Shown: in pieces, positions 47,421 to 58,000 of the stretch
Layout: each line of letters begins with the position of its first letter
Position numbering within the stretch: position 1 is the stretch's first letter
Origin: Moniliella sp. 'wahieum'
Lineage: Eukaryota; Basidiomycota; Moniliellomycetes; Moniliellales; Moniliellaceae
NCBI GenBank assembly: GCA_003971905.1
Contig: RSEE01000019.1
Coordinates: 620,001-684,000, forward strand
Direction of reading: 5' to 3'
DNA: 64,000 bases
The notes under the pieces: generated by a model
Databases searched by the model: none
What the model was told of the DNA's origin: nothing
What the model saw: only the letters and a program-made list of their open reading frames with translations
Position numbers and translations under genes: made by a program

Positions 47421-47899
47421 TGCCACGAACGGGGCCTTGCGCCGCCCATGAAGCACCCAGCAGTTGGTGTCATTAGCGAAGTATTGCCTTCTGAGATCTG
47501 GTTCTGGGTCACCGTGACCGGTCACCAATCTATTGCTTCAACAAGAGATCTCCTGGGCAGGTTTGGGAGTCAAGGGAACGCCCTCGGTTGTGAGGGGAAC
47601 CGTGCCCTGGTATCGTGTGTAATGGAGTGCAAGGGAAAGGGGAGGAAGAGTGGGGTCCAAATCGGGAATCATCATGTGGATGTAGTGCGAATGGGACCGA
47701 AAATGTTGACAAAATCGTGGCCAAGTCGAGAGTGGAAAGCACAACGGTATTGTGGAAGAGGTTGAGTGCATTTGGGGCAAGAGGAATAAACGGCGAGTCT
47801 TGGGGGTTAAATTGTTGGGAACAGGGTGAGGCAGGTCAACGGGAGATGCATTATGCCGAACGCTACAGCTGTGGATTACGACACACCACAGGCTCTTGG

Positions 47900-49100
47900 T
47901 TAGGTGCAGGGGCTAGTATACATCAACAGGAAGAAGGGGTACAACAGGAGGAGAATAGGAATGGGTTCGGTCACAGCGGGATGAGTAGGTAAGGTCGTGA
48001 GTTGGTGAACTCGCGTCCGGCGTCTCCTCAACCTCCCCGGACCCGTGGGCAGAAACACCGACGGAGGGAACAAAAGATATTAAAATGGTGTTGGATGTGC
48101 TCACCAGAGTGTATAACAGCCTGGTTGGTCCACTTGGAATGTTTTTTCTGGGGATAGTATACCAAGCCATGACGGCCATACAGCATGAGTAGCCAACCCT
48201 TACTATACCACGGCGTTCGTCATAGCTAATGAGCATGGCCGGAACGGTCCTAGAGCTCACAACTTTCCACCATCACGCTGGTTGTTATTATTGGGAAAAA
48301 AGGTGAAGATATGCAGTGGGGACACCGAAATCATGCATAGGAAAAGAAAGAGGAAAAACCATGATAGCATACACAGCGGTTGTTACCTTCCCATCTTGTG
48401 GGAGATACAGGGCGTGGGTATATATTCGGCAGCAGCATCAAGGGGATGATGCCACCATTCCCCGGGGTCTAGGCGACTAGAGGCAAGTAATAGACTGTCC
48501 GAGAATCACGATCCATGATGGAGCGGATCGCCCTTTCTGCTATACCATTGGATGCACTTTTACCCCGAATGGTAGTTTCGATTATGTTTTGGCTTGTTCG
48601 TTGTAAAACCCCATCAACATGGCGGAAGTTTACTTGAGATAATTGCCTGAGTGGACCACCTGGGGGGACTCGATCAGGGTGCTGATGTTACTCTCACGGG
48701 GGTAACCAAGTGATGAAAAGGGGCGAAAAAGTGGTTCTCCTCTGGAGGGAAGAAGGAAGAGGAACATCGCGTATACCGAATGTAGTCGTCGACAATCCTT
48801 TTTAAGCCCCCACCACCCCTGTCCTTCGCTACCTTTTTTGGTGAAGAATGTCGACGACATCTGCATGGAGCAGGGAACGTTTTGTGCGTGTATAGCGAGC
48901 GGGGGAATGAGAGGGAGCGGTGGCATGCGATAGAACACAGGAAGGGCAATGCCAGTGGGGGACGAACTGTCGCTGCTTTCTGACGGGAAACATATGAGGG
49001 GAAGACAGAGGGAAGCGATTAAGTGTGGGAGCACCGGTCAAGGGAGATATGGTTCCATTGCTGTTGCTGGGACTCATCGGCGTACCACTTTGTCAAAGAC
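47900..49100 (-). mobile_element. Ty1/copia retrotransposon fossil: integrase part, opposite strand
   Basis: A second decayed pol remnant on the minus strand. Frames at about 49080-48480 resemble a copia integrase core: a segment with LKRIVDDYIRYT and, about 250 bases on, SNGIAERAIRSIMD, matching the NG.AER..R motif near the last catalytic acid. A further segment at about 48250-48000 (AMLISYDERRGIVRVGYS) fits the post-integrase region. It faces the plus-strand fossil, so they come from different insertions. It is broken many times and has no LTR recognised. I cannot tell whether the two belong to one family. Confidence 0.6.
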
Positions 49101-49304
49101 GGTGGTGGGCTCTTCAAGGGAATGAGCCAAGGGTAGTACGTATAGGGTAGATGGACGCTGGAAGAGGTTCCACACACGTTTTATTAGTAGCTGGCATTCG
49201 TAGCAAGGCGGCAGGAGGGTATGTCACCTTCTGTTATACGGAGGGCCACTGCGGGCTGGCTCGCCTAAACAACCCATCTACACCGTTGAGCCTAAACGGA
49301 GCGT

Positions 49305-49690
49305 GCTAAACCGAGCATGCTTCCTTCGATCTGGGCGACCAAGATCGAGTCCCTTCCCTATGGTCGAGGAGATCCCTACGTGAGCTTTGAGTCCCTACTG
49401 ATTTTATTCTATACTTCAAATTTGGTCTTTGGTATTAGCTTGAACGCAAGTGAGCTCTAAGTTGAGCTGCCGGATCTGGACACCATCTTCCTGATCCGGG
49501 CGTCTCGTTTTCGTTGTGAGATTCTCCCCTCATGATGCCTTTTACGTTCTTTCTGAGGGCGCAGACTACCTGCCCATTACTTTGGGCCTTTTTCGTGTTT
49601 GACTGTTCCTGTTCCTACAGTTCCTAGAGTACTAAGGGAACCATATTCCCTATTTGATTTGTGCTCCTTACTACTACTAAGTTTTGAGAG
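49305..49690 (+). repeat. Diverged dispersed repeat, copy 2
   Basis: Partner of 755-1115, same strand. Shared: GATCGAGTCCC near its start, GATTTTATTCTATACTTCAA, TTTGGTCTTTGG, GCCGGATCTGGACA, GTCTCGTTTTCGTTGTGAGA, TTCTCCCCTCATG, GAGGGCGCAGAC and TGACTGTTCCTG. An insertion of about 15-20 bases near 49485 is absent from copy 1. It lies just outside the minus-strand copia fossil, on the side of that element's 5' end, so an LTR origin remains possible. Confidence 0.65.
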
Positions 49691-50463
49691 TCATTCATCG
49701 CCTTTATTCCGTCCTCTACTTACTTTTAGTTGTATGCTGCTTCCTTAAAGTTCCTGTTTGTATACTAACCTTTAATAGGGTAGAACATGTCTTGGAATTC
49801 GTTGAACTGACGCGCGAGACAGAAGACGGTTGCAGTGGGCAGACTGATGGCTACTTTATAGGTATCTCCATCTCACCTCACGGGATCACTGACCATTTTC
49901 ACGGTCTTTCGATGGCCGGGTAATGAAAGCTGGTTCGAGACTGTACTTAGATGGTCTGCGACCCAGTCTGTGTTCGAAAGGCGAGGGGTAGGGCGTGGAA
50001 CCAATGGTGTTCATCATTGACGAAATACACTGAGGGAATGGGATGGGAATGTGGAGAGTACAGTGTGGGAGATCACCGTTGCTCATTAGATGAGCGAAAA
50101 TTTGTAAATCTGATCTCAATGAGATCTGGAGAGTCTCGATGGCCTCGAGGGTGTTGCAATCGCATTAGTCGTGGTAGCAGTGGTGGTGGTGGTGGTGGTG
50201 GTGGTGGTGGTGGTGGTGGTGGTCTACTAGGCCGAGTAACAACGCCTACAGAGGAACATCAAGCAGCCATTCGCCACCAGAGGCTAGGCTGCGGAAAAGG
50301 GAGAACAGAAGCGAGGGAACAACGGAACTCCTACTAGGCCTGCTGAGGAGGAACTAAAGGGACGTGAGCCAAAGCACACGAGCCGCCCGCGGTGGCTGAG
50401 CTTATTTGCCAGCTTACTTGAGGCAAGGGATGGACCCACCACCCGGCCCGACCACCTGCTGCC
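49691..50463. other. Edge of gene-poor island, no supported gene
   Basis: AT-richer DNA up to about 50150, then a GGT microsatellite and the NAA35 3' flank. No protein-like frame is seen. Confidence 0.5.
50181..50223. repeat. (GGT)n microsatellite
   Basis: About fourteen uninterrupted GGT units. It would encode poly-Gly, but no gene is present. Confidence 0.9.
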
Positions 50464-53201
50464 CTACCCACCCCGGCGTACAGGAATCCATGCGCCCACC
50501 TTCCATTCCCAAGCTGGCACCGTTCCCTCGCCCTGGCCCACGAACGAGTCCGAGTCCGTCTCCAGTTGGGCAAGGAATTTGTCGGCATGAGTGGCAAGGG
50601 TCTTTGCCAAGGCGACCCGGCCATGGGTCAACCACCAGACCACATCCTCCTCACGCTCTGTGTCTGGTTGGCGACAGGTGTAAGGTGCTGGGCATGCATC
50701 TTCGCCTCCGTTAGGGTATCACGCACCCCCGCCAGTAGCGAGCGCACGTCCTCTTGTGCCAAGGCTCGTGGGGAGCGACAACTGTTTTCGTAGCGTGCCT
50801 CTGCACTCATCTCGGACGTGGCCCCAGCAAACCCCAAGGCGGCAGCTGCTTGGCGATCGCTTACCCACCCCAACCGTTGGGCTAGAAGTGCCGATCGGAG
50901 TTGGGGCCGCATGGGACGCTGTGCGCGCGACCGTTTCCTGCGGTCAGCCCGATCCGGCGCGGGAAGATAGAGATACGTCATCTGTGACATCCGGCCTCAT
51001 GTCAGTTCCTCTCGCTCCGGGGACAGGCAACGACAAAAAATACGTACTTGGAAGCAAGCGTGAAGGAATGCAGACAGAGCTCGCATCAATCTCCATTCCT
51101 TCTCCACATCGCTATTGTTGGGGAAAATTGCGGAATTGGCGTCCACCGGACTCTGCCAGAGGCGGAGAAGCTGTGCCAGCGTCTCAGCCCGATGAACAGC
51201 GAGCGTTGCGGCGAGCCAGAGCGCACAAGCCGGCCCGGAGGGCGCATCCGACTCGGTGTTTGCAAGCGTTGGGTAGAGCTCGAGTTGCAGGCCTAACAAC
51301 GGCACATGTAGCGCACCCAATTGATAAAACGCCAGCACCGCCAGATGAAGACGTTGTAAAATCGGTAGAAACGCAAGAGCAGAAGGGGCATGGTTGGTCA
51401 CCATGCCAACTAGCTCGCCGAGCGTGGCGGCGAGGCGGAGCAGATCTTTGCCTGTAGCAAGGCTGCGATGCGCTCGGCAGGGGTGCTGGCCTAGCACATC
51501 AAGATTCGCAAGCACAAGCCCAGGCAAACGAGATAGCACATCTCGCAGCTGAGGGCCAATGGGCTGCTGCAGACGCGGAGGCGGCGGGGGGCGGGGAGGA
51601 GCCCAGGTAGACGTGCCAATCGGAGACAGAGGGGAGCCCGGGCTGGTGGAGACAAGCGAAGGCCCCGCCATGGCGAGGGCAAGCTGGCTGTCTTCGTAAT
51701 CGATCGCCTGCATCAGACGTTCCAGCTGCCCCATTGTCACCCCAGCCCCAAGGACCAAGAAGGAATTTCCAAACCAGTCCACCGTTCGCGTCGCATTGAT
51801 CGCATACCCTTGCGAGCTGGAACAGAGGGCTGTAAGTAGGACGCTGCGAGCGTATCCTGGAGCCTCAACCGCTTCCCCGCCTCCTACCGAGTTGGCCAAG
51901 GCCAAAGCAGCATGAGACAACCGTTCTACCCAGATGGGGTACCCTTTTTCCTCCTCGTTTTGAATCGGGTGATCGGGGTCCCCAGGCAAAAGCAACCGAC
52001 TTACTGCATCTTGAAGATGGCTGATAAAGACCGAAAAGAATGCCTTTGTCCTAGAAGGGCTGGGAAGCACACGCGGCCGCACAGGTACAGGTGCAATCAA
52101 GCGGCGATAGGTCCATACATCAAATGTGCATGCAGCTTGAGGCGAAGGTGCCTCACGCAAATCCGGGCTGTGTAAAGGCCATATCAATTGGTCCTCACAA
52201 GTGTCCTGACTGGCACGAGGGGTGGGCTGTCCCGACTCACGAGAGGCAGGTACGAGACGAGCGAGATCCGAGCCCAAGGCCGTCGCGTGTTGGTCAAAGT
52301 GCCACTTGATCTCCATAATGTTCATCGGCAAGTTGGATAAGAGGGCCTGCATGGATACCAAGCGCTCCAGCACACCCAGACGCAGGCAGATCGAGGCCAC
52401 GGCCTCACCCCCCAGATGTGAATAGGAGGAAAACGTCCATAGACGTTGCTGAGCCCGCTGCAGACCCGCCACAGCCGACGCCGGGGGTAGAGCAGTATCA
52501 AGAATGGTCCAACCAGCCTTATCCGAAACAAAGTCCTCCATCTGCCAAGCCCAGACAAGGGAGAGAGGGTTAGTCAACAGATGCTCTCGCGGTGGAATCC
52601 CTTACCCACTTCCACCACATTGTACTTGATCAGCTCTTGGTAGACAGAGTTGACCGAAGTGAGGGTAGCCGAACAGGCGGCAGCCAGGGCAAGCAAGAGA
52701 GCTTGTTGTGCTGGGGCATCTGCTAAGGCTGGTTGCGCAATGGCCGAGGTAAATTGAGCGGAGTATTGGGGATGAAGCCAGCGACATGGATATACAGTCA
52801 CACTCATGGGGATGCTTCATGGAAAGCGACTTGGGAGGCCAAAAGACGATCAAGGATAAAGACGACATCTCGTGGCGTGTACTCTCGCGCCACGCGCTCC
52901 GCCTCGAAAGCCGGAAGAGCACCGGCATTCTCCTCGGAAGGAAGAAGACTGTCCACATCGGGGGCCATGCCGTTGTCGGTGCGGGCCTCCATGACTTCGA
53001 TGGAGCCCATGGTGTCGAGCATGGTGTACCCGGGAACATGGACCGTCTTGCCCAGCGGCAGGCCGTCGCAGGCGGTGGTGAAAAGCGAGGTGAGGTCGGT
53101 CCAGCCGGGAAGCACAACCGAAGCCGATGAGTCGCCCCTCTCCGTCCTCGTCCCATCACCGCGTGGGGCGGGGATGGGCGCGGGCATGCGGACGGTGCTC
53201 A
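50464..53201 (-). CDS. MAK10: NatC auxiliary subunit Naa35/Mak10
   Basis: Scaffold subunit of the NatC N-terminal acetyltransferase, which acts on Met-hydrophobic N-termini. It starts MSTVRMPAPIPAPRG at 53201. The family signature is clear: GWTDLTSLFTTACDGLPLGK, YTMLDTMGSIEVMEARTDNG with the Met-Asp pattern seen in Mak10, then FILDRLLASQVAFHE and AACSATLTSVNSVYQELIKY. An intron lies at about 52580-52600. The long second part is open for more than 500 residues (52577-50997), helical, and less conserved. The C-terminus continues with THADKFLAQLETDSDSF and stops at 50464. Frame changes lie near 52800, 50990 and 50640. I could not see its partners Naa30 or Naa38 in the window. Confidence 0.88.
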
Positions 53202-53726
53202 TGGGCGGAGAGAATGGGCTGGGGAGCAAGATGCGCCGCCGAAGCTCGAGGGGTTATTTAAATCGACCGCCCACCCAGCACGCGTTACGTCAGACGCCGC
53301 CTATAATTGCCCTGTCGTTTCAGCAAACCAGACCTGCCGAAGGATGGACTGCCTGCCTAGTAGGAGCGGCCGCCACTCAGCCTGAGCCTCATCGCGGGGA
53401 CAGACGGTCTGTCTCCCTATTGCTCATGGCCTAATCGTGCTCCCCATCTAAACATGCCTGCGTTAGTCGCGAGCCCATGCTGGGCAGCGAGGCCTGAAGT
53501 AACTGGCCTTGTGCTGCGGTTTCTCCTGAGAGCCGTTTTGCTCTCTTTCCGTAGAAATATGATCCTCCATACACCTAGTGTCGATCGATGTGCTCTGACG
53601 TGAGTGTAGCAAGCGGCCCAACGACTACAAACGCCCGCACGAAATGAGTCTTTTCCCTGGACCGAGGAACTGCTGCACAGCCGCAGAAAGAAGGCAGGTA
53701 TGAATGCATATGAGCCCGACCACCAC
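53202..53726. other. NAA35 promoter and RSM19 3' flank
   Basis: Both neighbours are on the minus strand. No gene-like frame. ATTTAAAT at about 53257-53264, 56-63 bases upstream of the NAA35 start, could serve as an AT-rich core element. Confidence 0.45.
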
Positions 53727-54240
53727 TTATTTGGCGTTGGTTTTCCTGCAGAGACACGTACGTGTTAGTTGCGCCATACCACCAGGAGAGGCGAGAAAGA
53801 GAAAAATATCAAGGAAAAGAGATAGAGCCAGGACAAAGTCAACATACCGGTAGCTGAAGCGCTTCCGTGTCGGGGCAAATTCGCCGAGCTTGTGGCCAAT
53901 CATTTCTTCTGTGACCACCACGGGCAGGTGGACGCGACCGTTGTGGACCATGAACTTGAGTCTGTGCGAGAAGAAAATGAAAGGGTGAGAGACTGGGGAA
54001 AGGGGGCTCAGCGGGCACGCAGCAAACGACAACGTACCCGACAAAGTTGGGGAGGATGGTGCAGGAGGGGCGTTGGTGCGGATGGAGCGGTTGTTGCGCA
54101 ACGCATCAGCCAAGTTAGGGAACGCAACAAAGTAGGGGCCTGGGATCGAGGACAGGGCATGGTTAGCATGGAGCCAAGCAGAGGACACAGGGGGACACAC
54201 CTTTCCAGGCAGACCGCAACGCCAAGGCCGAGGGCAGCAT
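53727..54240 (-). CDS. RSM19: Mitochondrial small-subunit ribosomal protein uS19m
   Basis: Component of the mitochondrial small ribosomal subunit. Four short exons: [14 protein letters not shown] from ATG 54240; [20 protein letters not shown] and following residues; [20 protein letters not shown] with [18 protein letters not shown]; and a last exon encoding only KTNAK, stopping at 53727. Splice sites are good: GTATGT/GTGTGT donors, CTGCAG or CACAG acceptors. The second exon shows one frame change (NAP..., expected [13 protein letters not shown]) that a single missing C near 54072 explains. The total of about 95 residues is normal for this protein. Confidence 0.93.
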
Positions 54241-55054
54241 GCTTGCGGATGGTTGGCGCCGTCTCCTCTGCCGCGCACATGTCCTAGCCGAGAGACGGAC
54301 GAGCAAGAGGAAGGCGTTACGTAACGATGTTCGGCGGGGGGGGCGATATTCCAGCGGGCGGAATTGGTTGATTCCGACGCGGGTCTGCTCTTGGAGAGGC
54401 CCACGCGCAGCCCATGCATCGTGCGTCACCGCGTCACCGGTGACCACCGCCAACAGGGGTGGTGCGGACATGGATATTGGCCGCCACAGCCGCCAACATC
54501 AGCTGCATCAACCGACGGACGTGTGTGCCGGCGCCCGCCCATCCGCCAGTCTGCTCCAGCGCTCGGCAGATCTGCCTCGGGCAATGCCGATGTCCCCGAC
54601 GCCGCCGCATGCCAGTCCGTTCCATATAATGCACTAGTCCAGGGAGTATAACACAGCCGGCGGTCGCCGACGCCAGGATGCGGGGCGTGGTGGGCTACGC
54701 AGACGCGCTTGCTGGGTGGGATTGCTCGTGGTGCTGTGGTGTGTGGCTGAGGCACAGGTGTGCGGAGTGGGTGACAGGGCGCCATGACGTAGCCCAGAGC
54801 ACAGCCGAGCGTGGTGGGCGGCAGAAACAATGAAACATCCGACGCGGTGGGGGCAGAATCTACATGCACACACACACTGGCGCCGTGCCGCAGAGGCAAC
54901 TTTTGTGTTGGTTGCCCATCGAGCCGCTCCAGCCGCGCCGCCTTCCACCGATGGGCAAGGCACCACACCTCCACCGCCGCCACATCCATCTCCATCCCCA
55001 TCTCCATCCCCATCTCCACCGGCCCTCCGCCCGCTGCTCGCCGCTGCCGCCGGC
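54241..55054. promoter_or_regulatory. Divergent region RSM19/IQG1
   Basis: 814 bases between start codons. A pair of CGTCAC sites (about 54424 and 54432, GCGTCACCGCGTCACCGGTGAC) lies about 185 bases upstream of RSM19. Minus-strand CATCTCCATCCCC-type repeats lie near 54985-55018, close to the IQG1 start. No separate gene is supported. Confidence 0.45.
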
Positions 55055-58000
55055 ATGTCCACCCCTCCCCGTGCGTCGGCCCAGCCTCCGGCCGCCTCGG
55101 GCTCCAGTCCGTTTGCGTACCAGGCCCGCATCATCGACCGCTCCACCAGCCGCTCCGAGTCGCCCCTACGCCCGACCAGCTCCATCCGCCGTTTCCATGG
55201 ACTCGGCATGCCCTCCACCTCCCATCTCCTAGACTCTTCCCCTCGGCGCGCCCCTTCGACGCTCTCGCAGCCGCCTCAGAACCACCCCACACCCACGCGC
55301 AAGGCAGATCTCTTTGATCCGGCTCCTGGCCCTCCGCCGGCCTCAACCTCCATTCGCACCCATGCCCCCTCCCTTTCCACCTCCATTCTGGCACCGTCGC
55401 GCCGCTACAATGCCCTGCCTGCCTCCCCTCCAGTGCAAGCAGCAAGAGCACGTCCCCACTCAAGCTCAACGTCAGCAGCCCTGCCTCCGAAAGCCGTCCG
55501 TCCACGCCTCCTTCTGGGCCCAGTCCGGCTCTCCCACTCGCCTCTCTCCCCACAAATCCCATCACCCTAGTCTCCTGCTGGGGGGTGTTGGGGATCTGTC
55601 CCGTTCATCTGTCGGCGCACTCAAGACCTTGGGCTCCTACACTGCCTCGTCCACCGAGTCAAGCAAGCAGGCCGACACCAACGGCGAGCTCGCCCTCCCA
55701 GGCATTACTGATGCGCCGCCCAGGATGTGACAGGCTTGTCAGGACGTGTGCGATTGACACGGAGTCCCGCCATTGCGAGTGGGGTCGCCAGTCCCCGGCC
55801 TGGTCACACCAAGGGTGCGATGAGCATGCCATCCCTTCCCTTTAGTTCCTCTTTCAAGTGGATGGACAAGCAGCGTCATCTTCTCAAGGCGTACGAGTAT
55901 CTCTGCCATTGCGGCGAGGCACGCGACTGGATGCAAACCGTTCTTTCGTCTGGGGCCGCATCTCAAAATGCCGAACCGGAGCCTCTTCCCCCCATTGTGG
56001 AGATGGAGGAGCGGATGCGCAATGGCGTCGTCCTGGCCCGCCTGGCTCGCGAATTTGCACCACAATGTGTCCCGCGCATCTTCACTCACCCTCGTCTGCA
56101 GTTCAAGCATACCGACAACATCAACTACTTTTTCTCCGCGATCAAAGCCGTCTCCCTCCCCGAGTTCTTCCACTTTGAGTTGACCGACATTTACGAGAAA
56201 AAGAACTTTCCCAAGGTTGTTTACTGCATCCACGCGCTCAGGTACGTCATGCTCCTCTTCTTTGCGCGGATCAGATCGGTTCATCATCTGACCCCCCTTT
56301 GTTGGTAGTCACGTCTTGGCCCGCCAAGGCAAGTACAATTTCCGCGTTGGTGATCTTTATGGCCAGCTTGAGTTTACCGAAGAGGAGCTGCAACAGACAC
56401 ACAAGGGCCTTGAGGGTGTGCCAATGCCCAAGTTTGGCGGTCTGGATCGCGCCTTGGCCAAGGAAATGAACGACCCGCTTCCTCCTCCCGAGCCAGTTGA
56501 GACGGAGGCAGAGCGGATCGAGCGGCTGAAGCGAGACCTGGCTCTGGCCGCTCCTGATTACATTGTTCAGTCCGTCGTCCAGTGCCAAGCCATCGCTCGA
56601 GGTGCCCTGATTCGTCCCAAGGTGCAGCAGGCGCTCAAGCGTGCACGCCAAGCTGAGCTTGCTCGCCTGGAACAAGAGCGTCGCGAACGGCAAGCAGAGC
56701 TAGCTCGTCTCGAGGCCGAACGCATCGCGCGTGATAAGGAACTGGCCAGGATCGAGGCAGAGCGCCAAGCGCGCCTCGAAGCCGAGCGGCAAGCCCGGAT
56801 TGAGGCGGAACGGGTAGCGAGGGAAATGGAAGCTGCACGTGAAGCCGAACGGATCGCAAGGGAGGCCGAGGAAGCGCGGATTGAGGCGGAACGGATCGCA
56901 CGGGAAGAGGAAGAGGCTCGCCTGGAAGCTGAACGTATCGCTCAAGAAGAGGAGCAAGCTCGTCAAGACGCCCGCACGATTCGTGCCTGGGCACCCCTCT
57001 TCAGAGCCAGATCCGGGGTTCTTGCACGTCGAGAGCACAGTGAACGTGCAACTCAACTGGTGAAAACCACACCTCACACCATCTCTTTCCAAGCGGCTGC
57101 CCGGGGTACACTCGCCCGTCGCGCAGTTCAGGATCATCTGACCGACCTTGATGCCCTTGCGGAGCCCATGGGCCCCCTTGTGGGGATCCAATCTGCCGTG
57201 CGAGGTTGCCTATCTCGCCAACGAGCCAATCTCAAGCGCGCGAATCTCCAGCATCTTCAACGGGAGTGGGTTGGTTTGCAAGCGCATGCTCGCGGCGCCC
57301 TCGCTCGCTCTTCTGTCAGTGAGATCTTTGCCCAATTCGACGACCCTTCCACACTCGCGTCCGAAGCTGTGATGGACGTCCAGGCCATCGCCCGCGGTGT
57401 CCTGGCCCGCCGCAAACACAACCAAAAGAAGGCGGACCTACGCGCTGCAACGGCTACTTTCTCCACCCTCCAGTCGACCCGTGGGGTGCTGGTCCGTCGC
57501 AACCAGGCCAAGACGCATGAGAAACTGATTTACCTCGAAGAGAACCACACGCGGCGCGCCGAGACAGTGGAGCTGCAAGCGGCTTGCCGCGGTGCGCTTG
57601 TCCGCCGTGCACAAGACCAAACGCGTTGCCTTGGCTGCGGAGCCGTCACGTTTGGTGTGGTAGGCTTCCAAGCGGCGGCACGGGCTGCACTCGCACGCCA
57701 ACGCCTCTTGGCTCGCATCCGTGGTCTGCGTGCCGCTGAAGACTCCATCGTGCAGCTGCAAGCCCACATTCGTGCTGCACAGTGTCGCGTGCGCGTGCGT
57801 GCCATGGCCTCGGCCCTGCAGCGCGTCGCGGTGCAGGAAAGTGCGGTTTCACTTCAATCCTTTGCCCGCGCCGCTCTACCCGCCGTCGCAAGGTCGAGCA
57901 ACGCAAGCAACTCGAAACTGTCGCGCCCGACGTGCGTGGGGTGCAGGCGCAGATCCGGGGTGTCTTGCTCCGAGCCGAGTACGACTGGTGGAGGAACCAC

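Noticed and set aside
53892-54287. Plus-strand frame over RSM19
   Set aside because: It is antisense to the clearly spliced uS19m gene.
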